Positions 53,553 to 62,981 of a stretch of DNA of 64,000 nt are shown piece after piece (the stretch's first letter is position 1; each line of letters opens with the position of its first letter). Where the stretch lies: the NCBI RefSeq assembly GCF_012295615.1, contig NZ_CP051183.1, positions 1,515,001 to 1,579,000 on the forward strand. The letters run 5' to 3'. A model generated the notes under the pieces. The model was not told the origin of the DNA. It saw nothing but the letters and a program-made list of their open reading frames with translations, and ran no database searches. This DNA is from Bermanella marisrubri. Its GTDB lineage: Bacteria > Pseudomonadota > Gammaproteobacteria > Pseudomonadales > Oceanobacteraceae. A program made the position numbers and the translations under genes.

Positions 53553-54587
53553 TTACTCCAATAGATTCATGCTGATTGAATGATGTAGGTCGTTGGTTTT
53601 ACCCAATACACTGGTTTTACCCAGTTGATTCCATTGTCCGCCTAGTTGAGTCCGGTAGTCAGAGGAAAGTACTTGTAGTTTTAAGTCCACCTTGAGCGGA
53701 CGGGAAATGTAATGTGCTACTAGCAGTTTTAAACAATCTACCCAGAACGGGTCTGAAAAAAGCGCGTTGTACTTATCTTCTTCTATATTCGCGACAGTAA
53801 TGGTAATTCTATGTAGTTGTGACTGAATTTTTGAACCGATGTGAGCCTGACCTAGTTGCGAGTTGGCTACGCCAAGACGACATCTCAGCTGTGGAGAGAT
53901 GGTCACACTTTCGTGATCGAATTCAGTAACCGATATATCTGACTCATCAATATAATCAGACAGAATCAGTTTTAGGCCAGAGGCTGAACGCTCCTGATTA
54001 GAGAACAATGAAAAATAGCGAATCTTCAATTGCTTGACGCGTTCGTAGGCATCTCCATGAGCACTATTTAGGGTTTCAGAGTCATCAGGTAAGCCAAGTA
54101 AATTGTATAAAATGCTCCAATAGCTAGATTGATTGCGCTCAATGGTATTCAGGTTGACTCGATAAAGGCGCCACGCACTGTATAGTTTAGGGAAAAGCTG
54201 ACGGTGAATAATATCCAAGAATTCTCTAGGCGCATTCAGCTCATCCCACTCGTTGTCTAATAGCTCTTCGTTGTATGAATCCGGTAGAGGAGACGATACC
54301 CCATATAAACCGGATATTTGCGTGACGATTTCATAGCCTTGGTGTTTGTCTAGCTGCTGTACGCTATGCACATCGTTATTGTTATAGGCAAGAGACAGGC
54401 TAGGGCGTACTTGAATCTTACGCTTTGGACGACGCGGAGAAACCGGGTAAGCATCATTAACACTTTCTAATAAACGGTAGGCCTGAAAGAAATCATACTC
54501 ACTAGCATGTTCAATGATGTCTTTTTCTAACTCTAATAGCGTTGCATTCGGTTGATTCTTTACGCGACGAATTGACTTGGTTGCCAT
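53553..54587 (-). CDS. tssG: T6SS baseplate subunit TssG
   Basis: 344 residues matching TssG (ImpH/VasB): the N-terminal YDFFQAYRLLESV, then the KIQVRPSLSLAYNNNDV strand, NEWDELNAPREFLDIIHRQLFPKLYSAWRLYRV and LGQAHIGSKIQSQLHRITI. It binds TssF in the baseplate wedge under the sheath. It overlaps tssF by 28 bp and lies in the long minus-strand operon. Confidence 0.93.
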   Translation of the reverse strand: MATKSIRRVKNQPNATLLELEKDIIEHASEYDFFQAYRLLESVNDAYPVSPRRPKRKIQVRPSLSLAYNNNDVHSVQQLDKHQGYEIVTQISGLYGVSSPLPDSYNEELLDNEWDELNAPREFLDIIHRQLFPKLYSAWRLYRVNLNTIERNQSSYWSILYNLLGLPDDSETLNSAHGDAYERVKQLKIRYFSLFSNQERSASGLKLILSDYIDESDISVTEFDHESVTISPQLRCRLGVANSQLGQAHIGSKIQSQLHRITITVANIEEDKYNALFSDPFWVDCLKLLVAHYISRPLKVDLKLQVLSSDYRTQLGGQWNQLGKTSVLGKTNDLHHSISMNLLE

Positions 54588-56263
54588 GTCATCTCCTCGC
54601 CAGTATTTTCATTAACGATGCACAATTCAATGAAACTGTTTAGATCCGTGAACTGGGTATATAAATTGTTCAGTAGTTCACCAAATACAAACAGGTCTCC
54701 CTGACTAGAGAAACCGGTTCCGTCCATTGTCACTAGTACTTTACGCCCACGTACTAGTTGCCCCCGTAATAAACGGTCCGCAGGCTCCACAACTAATTGT
54801 GTAAGCGATTCAATGCGCTTGGCATTGGCGGCCTTTTCTTTGGCGTCCGCTTGATTTGTTGGGTTGTATAAGTTGAGCAATACTTTCAGGTTGTTTAAGT
54901 CTGCCAACGGTAAATAGTTAACGGTTAAGTGAGCAAGCAAATTCCATAGAACACGGCCATCGGTTTGTGGTGGAATGTACTCAGTGACAGAGGAAATATT
55001 GGCAAAGCTGACGAGGTCAGCTACATCTGGTGTGTTGACATTGATATCACCAACTTTCAGTCTTTGAGGTAGTGGACCGTTGGAGCAGCGAATGTTGGCG
55101 GTAATCACTTCGCGAGTGGGTAACTCTTTTCCTTCTGGAAAGTTCACACGCAGTAATGAATCTGTTTCACCCTGATCTCCTGCCTTCTGCACAAGTTCAT
55201 AGACAGGCTGTTGGCTTTGCTGCTTTGCCATTAGGGAAAAATCGAGGTATTGAGTTTTTTCGTTCGAACGTCGATTCTGACCCAAAACATCCAATACTGA
55301 GTAAATACTGAATTGATTGTTAGTATTTCGAATCGGCTTGAGCTTTAAATCACTTTGTCTGTGATCTAAAGGCACGGGTTCAGCCGTGGTATCAAAAAGG
55401 TTAATAGCTGGCGCGCAAAATAGTTTTATATTGGAGTTGTCGACCTTTAACCCTTCAACCTTACTATTTAATTTGAATCGTAATTTGAAGGCTTTAGGTA
55501 GAGGGACGTCCTTGTCCAAGCCGGTAACATTCAGGAATAAGAATTTATACTTGTTGATAAAGTATTCCTGAATTTTTCGATAACTATTAAGTTGAGTCTT
55601 ACCTGATTCAAGCATGGAGAAATCGTCTTTCCAACCAAGCGACTCAAGCTTGGCATCCGGTAAATGAGTAATATTTGAACCCTGTACGATCGAAACACTG
55701 ACCAGTTTTTTACTTAATAGGTAGTACAACTGGCTCGCGGTGGCATAGTCGCCTGATAAGTGAATAGGTAATTCGCTTAACGTGACGTCCGCATTAGAGA
55801 TACTTGTATTATGAATCACTACATCTAAATCAGTTTGTTGGCCATTGGCTATCAGCTCGACCGCATTAACGGCCAGAGGATAAACAGTAACAGGGATACA
55901 GGTCTGGAAACGACAGCTAGATCCTAATACCTTCTGGGAATCCAGTTTAGAGGCGGATTTAATAGTCACCGCATTATTGAGGATATTGCGTGGCTTAAAC
56001 TCAATAATGGACGTCGATGGAATCTCTTTTAAGTAGTCTGGTGCAACCAAACGTAGTATTGACTGAGCAAACTCAGGGAAATCTTCATCCAGTCGTTCTT
56101 GAATACCAGCACTTAAATATGCCGTACCCTGTAAAATCCTTTCAACGTCAGGATCATTACTGGTTCCAGCCAAATGAGGAGCGAGAGCAGGGTATTTCTT
56201 TGCGAAATCCCGTGCACCTTCCTTGAGTGCTTGTAGTTCTGTTTGATAGCTCTCTAATTTCAT
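54560..56263 (-). CDS. tssF: T6SS baseplate subunit TssF
   Basis: The start is ATG 56263 (MKLESYQTEL); the upstream TTG is not preferred. 567 residues of the TssF (ImpG/VasA) family: YQTELQALKEGARDFAKKYPALAPHLAGTSNDPDVERILQG is the family's N-terminal hallmark, and SVTEYIPPQTDGRVLWNLLAHLTVNYLPL a conserved late region. It is the largest wedge protein and forms a TssF2-TssG unit. The start overlaps the end of tssE. Confidence 0.94.
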   Translation of the reverse strand: MKLESYQTELQALKEGARDFAKKYPALAPHLAGTSNDPDVERILQGTAYLSAGIQERLDEDFPEFAQSILRLVAPDYLKEIPSTSIIEFKPRNILNNAVTIKSASKLDSQKVLGSSCRFQTCIPVTVYPLAVNAVELIANGQQTDLDVVIHNTSISNADVTLSELPIHLSGDYATASQLYYLLSKKLVSVSIVQGSNITHLPDAKLESLGWKDDFSMLESGKTQLNSYRKIQEYFINKYKFLFLNVTGLDKDVPLPKAFKLRFKLNSKVEGLKVDNSNIKLFCAPAINLFDTTAEPVPLDHRQSDLKLKPIRNTNNQFSIYSVLDVLGQNRRSNEKTQYLDFSLMAKQQSQQPVYELVQKAGDQGETDSLLRVNFPEGKELPTREVITANIRCSNGPLPQRLKVGDINVNTPDVADLVSFANISSVTEYIPPQTDGRVLWNLLAHLTVNYLPLADLNNLKVLLNLYNPTNQADAKEKAANAKRIESLTQLVVEPADRLLRGQLVRGRKVLVTMDGTGFSSQGDLFVFGELLNNLYTQFTDLNSFIELCIVNENTGEEMTWQPSQFVA

Positions 56264-56264
56264 C

Positions 56265-56681
56265 TTATACAACCGATTCGACTATTACCTGACCATTAGC
56301 ATGTAGCTTAATAGTCCCTGAAATAGGGAAACCACCTAACTCACCAACAAGAGTTGCGTTTAGCTTCCAAGCAAAACAGGTGAAATCTCTATTGTCTTCA
56401 ATAAAACTTAAATTCAAACGAGTAATACGTTTTTCAAACGTTTGAATTTGCTGCAACAATTGCTGCTCTAAGCCCTGAATGTCTGGTGCACCATGATTCT
56501 GAAATTGACCTTTTAAATCACTCAGTCCCATTTGAGCGTCAATCAGCGCATTACCTTCTTGAGTGTTTAGTAGGTCTTCAATGTCTTTTAATAGCTGAAC
56601 TTCCCAATTAGATTGAGAGAACTGCTGTTTACCAGATTCTTGCCATAGCGCTAGACGTTTAAGAAGACGAACTTGGCTCAT
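56265..56681 (-). CDS. tssE: T6SS baseplate subunit TssE (gp25-like)
   Basis: The start is ATG 56681 (MSQVRLLKRLALW), which shares one base with the Hcp stop; a longer frame would run into hcp. 138 residues with the gp25-like domain: LKDIEDLLNTQEGNALIDAQMGLSDL (the EDLLNTR-type motif), FEKRITRLNLSF and LVGELGGFPISGTIKL. It polymerises at the baseplate to start sheath assembly. Confidence 0.92.
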   Translation of the reverse strand: MSQVRLLKRLALWQESGKQQFSQSNWEVQLLKDIEDLLNTQEGNALIDAQMGLSDLKGQFQNHGAPDIQGLEQQLLQQIQTFEKRITRLNLSFIEDNRDFTCFAWKLNATLVGELGGFPISGTIKLHANGQVIVESVV

Positions 56682-57163
56682 TATGGTTGAGCTCCAAAAT
56701 TGTCTTCGTATTCGATGCCGTCTAACTCGTGAGTCCAAGTGATGCTGTCATAGATTAGTGATACGCGTTCTAAGTGACCGACACGAGCCTTCGCAACTTC
56801 AGTTTGGTGTTCAACATCAAAATCAATAGCGGTAATTTGTGCATTCTTTAGGCTTTGGCGATAATAAATTTCTTCCATGCCGGCACCATCCAACTGATAC
56901 CAATCAATGACTACATCCTTTAGTAGTTCACCATCTGCAAGTGCTTGATAAAGCATTGGGCTAGTGCGATCCACTTCTTTGATGATTGTGATTGGCATAT
57001 GAACACGACGACCATTGGGAAGACCGCGCTGATCGGTCGGAAGCTTTACACTATGCTGAACACCTTGAACAACAATATAACCAGCGCGTCCGTCTAAATC
57101 ACACTCGCTTTCCATAAAGCCTTGGTTTTCGCCTGTCACTTTCATGTAACCTGGTAATGCCAT
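56681..57163 (-). CDS. hcp: T6SS tube protein Hcp (TssD)
   Basis: 160 residues, the usual Hcp length: MALPGYMKVTGENQG start, a central GRRVHMPITIIKEVDRTSPMLYQALADGELLKDVVIDWY and the C-terminal half LERVSLIYDSITWTHELDGIEYEDNF. It stacks as hexameric rings inside the sheath and is expelled into the target cell. It lies 15 bp after the tssBC fusion gene, with AAGGAAG upstream. Confidence 0.96.
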   Translation of the reverse strand: MALPGYMKVTGENQGFMESECDLDGRAGYIVVQGVQHSVKLPTDQRGLPNGRRVHMPITIIKEVDRTSPMLYQALADGELLKDVVIDWYQLDGAGMEEIYYRQSLKNAQITAIDFDVEHQTEVAKARVGHLERVSLIYDSITWTHELDGIEYEDNFGAQP

Positions 57164-57178
57164 GATTTCTTCCTTTTA

Positions 57179-58867
57179 TTACGCTTTTTCCAAACGACCA
57201 CGTTCCATGAGCGTGAACGACTTACCCATGTATTTAAAATGTGGAGTGATAGAGATGGTTGACATGAACCATCCGGATTTTCCTTCTACGTCGCGTACCT
57301 GTACGCTTGCATTTCGCAGAGGACGACGAGCTCTTACTGCGGGAGCTGGGTTATCCATATCTGATACGTATTGTTTTAACCATTGATTAACAGACTGGTT
57401 TATTTGGCTACGCGTCAACCAAGAACCGATGTTTTCTCTCTGCATGACTTTGATGTATTGAGAGAAGCGACTACAAATCAACATATATGGGATTTGCGTC
57501 TCCAAGGTTTGATTGAGTAGGCTTTGACTATCGCTATCATCAAGATCCAAACGATGACAAGAAGGAACGGCAATAAATCCTGCTTGCCCAGATTTCCGGA
57601 AAATCGATAGTGGAGTAAAACCGTTATTGATAAGTTGATTGCCGATACGATCAGATACGAGAACCTCAGTCGGAATCAGTTGGCCCAACTGATTTTTCGA
57701 CTCATGCATATTGATATTGTCGAGTAGGCCGTACTCCTCGCCGCTCACGTTGATAAACCAACGGTACTCTTTAAAGCTGTTGATAAATCGAGTGGCAAGC
57801 CCATAGGCCGCGTTTGCCCAGATACCAGATTGCTCTTTTCCGTCTTCAACAAACTCAAACCCAGCATCAACAATATGATGGGGCGGTCTGACCTGAAACT
57901 TTGGTAGTGTCAAACACACATATCGGCTGAAGCTTTTATCGCGGAAGCTATTCCATTTTGTATATTGAGGCTGATCAAAGTGCGCTGCTACATCACGAAT
58001 ATTTGAGAATTCATGGTAATTTGAAATGCCGAAAAGCTGACTGGATGCGGCACTAAGCAAAGGGGCATGACTAATTTCAGCCAACTGAGCCAGACTCGAA
58101 AGCAGGGCGATGTCCTGCTGACGCGGACCAAATTCATAGTCGGCCACGATCATAGAATAGGGGCGACCACCAAACTGGCCAAACTCATCCGTATAGACTT
58201 TGCTATAGAGGCTAGACTGGGTGACATCTGGGCTGTCTTCGAAGTCTTCCATTAATGCTTGTTTGGAGATGTTACATACAACCAGTTCGATATTTTCTCG
58301 ACTATCAATGTGATCAGCGATATACCCTAGACTACGCCAGCTGGTTTCCACTTGATTAAAAGAATCAGCATGAATGATGGCGTTTAATTGTTTATTGATG
58401 CGATCCCACAAGGCTTCTTGTGCTATGAGTCGATCAGTGAAATCCCAAGTTGGATCAACATGCAATACTGAGTTATCTTCACTTGAAGCTAATTTATCGA
58501 GCGAAATAGAGGGTTCACCCAATTGACGATATAGCTGATAGGCCTGATTCAGTTCAGGAATCGATAGTAAAATATTCTCGGGTGCAAAATCTTCAAGGCT
58601 GGATATCGGCAGATCAATAGCGATATCTGCTGCACCTTCAGTACCTAGTAAGAAGTTTTTGATATTGAATTGAAGGTTAATATGGAAGCCAGCTAGAAGC
58701 TGGTCCACATCGCCCTCAAGTTTATGAATAGAGCCGTCATGGATTTCTTCACTTCGAGTATCGTGAGTGAAATCCGATAGCACCATGATTTTAAATGGTA
58801 ATTCAACCATTTGATTATCATGGTTCTCATAAACGAGATTGATTCTATCTGTTACATTTCCCATCAT
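57179..58867 (-). CDS. tssBC: TssB-TssC fusion: single-chain T6SS contractile sheath protein
   Basis: 562 residues. Residues about 6-118 are a TssB (VipA) domain: DRINLVYEN, VELPFKIMVLSDF, DIAIDLPISSLEDFAPENI and LLSIPELNQAYQLYRQL match TssB in order. A linker follows at about 119-145. From about 146 to the end is TssC (VipB): RINKQLNAIIHADSF, ETSWRSLGYI, SLYSKVYTDEFGQFGGRPYSMIVADYEF, YMLICSRFSQYIKVMQRENIG and VEGKSGWFMSTISITPHF. No stop or shift lies between them. Ordinary sheaths use two separate genes and I see no other tssB in the window. AAGGAA precedes the start. The free TssC N-terminal segment that ClpV binds seems to be missing. Confidence 0.9.
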   Translation of the reverse strand: MMGNVTDRINLVYENHDNQMVELPFKIMVLSDFTHDTRSEEIHDGSIHKLEGDVDQLLAGFHINLQFNIKNFLLGTEGAADIAIDLPISSLEDFAPENILLSIPELNQAYQLYRQLGEPSISLDKLASSEDNSVLHVDPTWDFTDRLIAQEALWDRINKQLNAIIHADSFNQVETSWRSLGYIADHIDSRENIELVVCNISKQALMEDFEDSPDVTQSSLYSKVYTDEFGQFGGRPYSMIVADYEFGPRQQDIALLSSLAQLAEISHAPLLSAASSQLFGISNYHEFSNIRDVAAHFDQPQYTKWNSFRDKSFSRYVCLTLPKFQVRPPHHIVDAGFEFVEDGKEQSGIWANAAYGLATRFINSFKEYRWFINVSGEEYGLLDNINMHESKNQLGQLIPTEVLVSDRIGNQLINNGFTPLSIFRKSGQAGFIAVPSCHRLDLDDSDSQSLLNQTLETQIPYMLICSRFSQYIKVMQRENIGSWLTRSQINQSVNQWLKQYVSDMDNPAPAVRARRPLRNASVQVRDVEGKSGWFMSTISITPHFKYMGKSFTLMERGRLEKA

Positions 58868-58876
58868 TTTAATTCC

Positions 58877-61800
58877 TTACCAACAATGGGCCGCCACTTC
58901 AGGCAATTGTAGAGGAACGCTATCTAGCATTTGTACTACAGGGCGCTGTCCACGAATCTCAAAATTAACATCAATGTAGTTAACGCCAGAGTTTTCCAAT
59001 TGAGCCGTTTGATTCGGGAAGTCTTTAGCCGCGAAAATATGTCGACCATCTTGGAACTCTTGCAAGAACTTACTGAACCCTTTGACACCTGTATAATTCT
59101 TAAGAAGCGTCAATTGCCCGATTTCAATTCGTAGCGTGGTATCACCGCAATTCTCCAAAGACCATTTAAATGTATGCTGGGTCGGATAGTTATAGTTTGC
59201 CAGAGTCTGTGTGCCATCACTGCAATAAAGATCCAAGAATGTGGCATATGGTTGAATGCGTGCACCAGGGTTCGCACCTGTAGGAAGTGCATTGACTTTG
59301 ACATCAAAACTATTGCCGACAATAAACTTGCCTGCCTCAGCTTGATTCAGCACATTCATTAGATTTTCAGTTAAGCCAATGCTTCGTTGCTTAACGTTGG
59401 CACGCACGATACCACGCTTGTATTTCTTCTCAATGAAAGGCGAAATTTGCGTATCCAAGTAGTTCCAAAGTACACCACCTTCACCGACTAGAAGCGTACC
59501 CATTTGGTTGCTGCTTACACCTTCTAATGTCGCAAGGACATCGTTTTCCCAGCGATCTTGCAGTTCACAGGAGCTCTCGTTCTGCATGTAGTCATAGATT
59601 GCAGACATTGGGCCAGTGAATAGATGCCAGAATACTTTAGATGTCGATACCGGTTTACCAATTAAAGCCTGTAGTTCTTTGATCGCGATCCATGCGTTGG
59701 CTACGGAACCATTACCGCTTTCCGGTGCATCTGGTGACTGGAATAGGGTAGTGACTGAGCTCAATGATTGAGTACGCGAATCGGATTTGAAAGCGATTTC
59801 AGCCAGTGCTTGCTTGTAGGCATCCACTGCTACAACAGCGTCTTCTAGAGCTGAGTCTAGCTGTTCGCCGCCACGACCTTTGGTAGCTTTTTTGTGGATC
59901 TTCATGGCTTTCTTAGCAGCTTTACCCACTTTACCGAACTTGCCTAACGCTTTCTTAATGAGTTTTGAATTCCCTTTACCTTTGCGGCCATCAGTAATGG
60001 AATAACCTTGAACCTCCGCAAAAAAACTAATCTGTTGTTTAGAGTTGAAGTCTGCGTCAGCGAATGGCGCTAGCTGATCTTTCAACGTACCTAAGAGCGT
60101 AAAGTATGGGTTATCAGGGGTTGCCATGCGGTCTAACAGCTGTTGCCATTCTTTACGATCACGCTGCTGAATCTTGCCTTCATCAAAACGTTGGGCAAAG
60201 TTCATCCAGGCTTCGATATACTGGCGCTCGTAATATTGAGCAAAATCAACGCGAATTTCTGATAGTTTTTTATCTTCACTATTGGCGCGTTCAAATTCGT
60301 TCATGAAATCATCAATGAATGCGTGACCTTCAAGCGTGAAAGCGGCATCAACGCTCGGTGGGTTGACGACCTTGTAACTACCGCCCCAGAAGTCTTTTAA
60401 GCGGAAGCCGTCAAAGTCCTGAGAGTTTGCCCATTCAACAATCCAGTTGTAATCACCGTGATTTTGTTTAACTAGGTAAAGTAAAGCAGACTGAAGCGCT
60501 TTCTTCTCTTCAGTGAGCTCAACCAAAGACTGGCTCCAATTCACATAGGCAAGATAAATTTCGCTGTATAAGTCAGATGACTCAGGATCAACGTTTTCAC
60601 TCTGTACCGTTAAGTAGTCACTGCCAATTGGACGGACTGGAATATCTTCATTAGGTAGCAAGCGGGTTTGGATGACATTGATACGACGCACGAGGCCGCC
60701 TGCCAATGCACTGGTTTCGCCCGTTTTAAGGTTATCAATAGTGGTTTTTAAGCTGCCATCAAAAGGCTTGATCAATTCATTGCGCACAAACTCTAAGTAT
60801 TGGCTTTTAAGCTTAGCCACCTGATTAGCTTGGCCCTGTACCAATCCCCATGGCAAAGACTCTTGGTCTTTATAGGCGGTCATTGCGTCGATTAAGTTTT
60901 TCAGACGATAAGCGTTTAACAGCTTATCGTTTTCAGGTTGTTCATCAGATAACGAAATTTGGCTATCGCCATAGTTCGTTTGAATCTCCTTTAACACGGA
61001 TTGATCAGAATCATATAGTGCGGATAACCCCACCATGGCACTAAAGGTCAGCGCACCACTGATGCCCAGTGCATATTTACGCATGGCGCTCTTGATACGC
61101 AGGGCAGACGGAAGACTAACCAAAGACCCACGATCAGACGGAAGAATCTTGGTAAAGAAGTCATGTAGGAATAAACCGTTTTTAACTTTTTCACCATCTT
61201 GTTCTTGAACACTTGAGCTAAAATATAAGCCTCGGAAGTGAGGTGCTTCTTGGTAGGCATTACCCTTTAAGGCAGTACGAATAAAGGTATGAAGACCATC
61301 TCTTACCGCTTCCATAGATTTGGGTAGGGTAAGCAGGCTTTCATCTGGATTGTCCGTTTGCTCCATCATTAGCAAGCGGATTTCCTTCAAGCGATCTAAA
61401 ACATTGTCGAGGGCAGTATCAATGATGGCATCTACGTCACTTGTCGTCGCATCATTAAGGTAACCCATGGCCTGGGTCTTTAAGGCATCCGGTAAGTAAC
61501 TGGCCCATTCTTCAAAGCCAGGAATTAAATCGGCCTTTGTTACCATGAGGTAGACAGGCACTTTAACTTCTAACTTATCCATCAAATGATTGATGCTATT
61601 ACGTACTTGTCGGCCTTCTTCTAGAATCTCTTCTTCTGAGCAATCTAATAGGCGATTGGCCGCCACCGCTAATACGAGACCATTAAGTGGTTCTTTTTGT
61701 CGATGCTTGGATAGCATACCCAATAAAGTGTTCCACTCTTTGCGGTCACGTTCCATTTTGTCTGGAACGGCGTAGCGGCCCGCAGTATCAATCACGATAC

Positions 61801-62296
61801 CTTCTTCGTATAACCACCATTCAAGGTTGAGCGTTGAGCCATCCTTATGTTCAGAAAGGTCAATTGAAGGCAATAGAAGTTTAGCGTTTCTTAAACTGGT
61901 GGATTTCCCAGAAGTAGGGCGACCAAATACCATATACCAAGGCAAGGCATAAAGTGGGTCTCCTTGGTATTTTAATTGAGATTTTTTTAATGCCTTAATC
62001 GTGCCGTTCCAGCGTTGCTTTAGGGAACGGTTTAACTCAGAGGTGCTCATGCCCAAGTCATCATCAAATTCGTCACCGGCGCCTATATTTAGTAGGCCTT
62101 TAACCTGAGCCTTGGCTCGTAAACGGACGAATATTTTGCGAATAATGATGAAGGCGAAATACAAACCAAAAATCACAGCCAACGCCGTAAGTCCGGTTTC
62201 TAAGGGTTGCTCTAACAGGTAGTTAATACTGAGAACAACAGCACTGACCAGGAGTGCAACTAATATCCATACAAGAATTCTCAAGAAAGTCTTCAT
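58877..62296 (-). CDS. tssM: T6SS membrane complex protein TssM (IcmF)
   Basis: 1139 residues. Two N-terminal helices (5-25, 36-52) precede a cytoplasmic NTPase-like domain with an intact Walker A GRPTSGKS (125-132) and VIDTAGRYAV. A third helix near residue 410 (ALGISGALTFSAMVGLSALY) precedes the periplasmic IcmF-related region and a C-terminal beta domain ending VPLQLPEVAAHCW. It links the TssL cytoplasmic side to the periplasm and outer membrane. It starts 1 bp after tssL and ends 9 bp before tssBC. Confidence 0.95.
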   Translation of the reverse strand: MKTFLRILVWILVALLVSAVVLSINYLLEQPLETGLTALAVIFGLYFAFIIIRKIFVRLRAKAQVKGLLNIGAGDEFDDDLGMSTSELNRSLKQRWNGTIKALKKSQLKYQGDPLYALPWYMVFGRPTSGKSTSLRNAKLLLPSIDLSEHKDGSTLNLEWWLYEEGIVIDTAGRYAVPDKMERDRKEWNTLLGMLSKHRQKEPLNGLVLAVAANRLLDCSEEEILEEGRQVRNSINHLMDKLEVKVPVYLMVTKADLIPGFEEWASYLPDALKTQAMGYLNDATTSDVDAIIDTALDNVLDRLKEIRLLMMEQTDNPDESLLTLPKSMEAVRDGLHTFIRTALKGNAYQEAPHFRGLYFSSSVQEQDGEKVKNGLFLHDFFTKILPSDRGSLVSLPSALRIKSAMRKYALGISGALTFSAMVGLSALYDSDQSVLKEIQTNYGDSQISLSDEQPENDKLLNAYRLKNLIDAMTAYKDQESLPWGLVQGQANQVAKLKSQYLEFVRNELIKPFDGSLKTTIDNLKTGETSALAGGLVRRINVIQTRLLPNEDIPVRPIGSDYLTVQSENVDPESSDLYSEIYLAYVNWSQSLVELTEEKKALQSALLYLVKQNHGDYNWIVEWANSQDFDGFRLKDFWGGSYKVVNPPSVDAAFTLEGHAFIDDFMNEFERANSEDKKLSEIRVDFAQYYERQYIEAWMNFAQRFDEGKIQQRDRKEWQQLLDRMATPDNPYFTLLGTLKDQLAPFADADFNSKQQISFFAEVQGYSITDGRKGKGNSKLIKKALGKFGKVGKAAKKAMKIHKKATKGRGGEQLDSALEDAVVAVDAYKQALAEIAFKSDSRTQSLSSVTTLFQSPDAPESGNGSVANAWIAIKELQALIGKPVSTSKVFWHLFTGPMSAIYDYMQNESSCELQDRWENDVLATLEGVSSNQMGTLLVGEGGVLWNYLDTQISPFIEKKYKRGIVRANVKQRSIGLTENLMNVLNQAEAGKFIVGNSFDVKVNALPTGANPGARIQPYATFLDLYCSDGTQTLANYNYPTQHTFKWSLENCGDTTLRIEIGQLTLLKNYTGVKGFSKFLQEFQDGRHIFAAKDFPNQTAQLENSGVNYIDVNFEIRGQRPVVQMLDSVPLQLPEVAAHCW

Positions 62297-62297
62297 A

Positions 62298-62969
62298 CTA
62301 CTTTACCACGTCCATGATGCTGCTGATGCTTTGACTGATTTCCAATGAATAAAATAATAGAGCGCCGCCAACGATCACAAATGGTGCTGTCGCAAAGAAA
62401 GGAATCAGGTTGATTCGAGACTTTTGCTGAGTATTAATTTGATCACGCTCGTGATAGGCGTCGGTAAATAACGTAGATTTTTCAAATACGTTATTGGCGT
62501 CTTTTGGGAGCAATAAATTGAGGTTGAAAAGTTTAATCTCTTCAATTTTAGGGCGATCTTGGGGCTGATAAAACTTGCCTTTGAATCCCAAGCTTAGGCA
62601 AAGCAAATAAATTTCGCGCACTGATCGGTCGTCGCCTTGACGATTTAGAAGATTCAAACGCTCATAAAATTCATGACCTGCATTAGACGTCTCATAGAAC
62701 TCTCGTTGCAATGATTGCATTTGCCAAAGCGATTTCTGAGCCCATTGTGATGTGAGTACAGCTTCGTCAATAAATGCAACAATAGGGAAGAGTGCTTGAT
62801 CGCATACTGTCTCTGGGTAGCCAGCACGAACCGCTGCCAACTTCGAGTCCAATAGCAATTGGTTTAAGCTTTCTCGAACCGATTTCCAGCTTTCATCAAG
62901 TTCGGACGCATCCGACTTGAGTCGGTTTGCCATCAATAAAGGGTCAATGAAGTAGTCAACTAATCTCAT
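62298..62969 (-). CDS. tssL: T6SS membrane complex protein TssL (DotU/IcmH)
   Basis: 223 residues with the DotU cytoplasmic domain (LSQ-type start MRLVDYFIDPLLM, FPIVAFIDEAVLTSQW, FYERLNLLNRQ, YLLCLSLGFKGKFY) and one C-terminal membrane anchor (LIPFFATAPFVIVGGALLFYSL). There is no OmpA-like peptidoglycan-binding extension, so wall anchoring would need another protein. It forms the inner-membrane complex with TssM and contacts TssK. Confidence 0.94.
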   Translation of the reverse strand: MRLVDYFIDPLLMANRLKSDASELDESWKSVRESLNQLLLDSKLAAVRAGYPETVCDQALFPIVAFIDEAVLTSQWAQKSLWQMQSLQREFYETSNAGHEFYERLNLLNRQGDDRSVREIYLLCLSLGFKGKFYQPQDRPKIEEIKLFNLNLLLPKDANNVFEKSTLFTDAYHERDQINTQQKSRINLIPFFATAPFVIVGGALLFYSLEISQSISSIMDVVK

Positions 62970-62981
62970 AATTCTATTCCA

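Noticed and set aside
56682-56738. Longer TssE start reaching into hcp
   Set aside because: The extension is basic, non-family sequence in another frame of hcp; MSQVRLLKRL at 56681 aligns with TssE starts.
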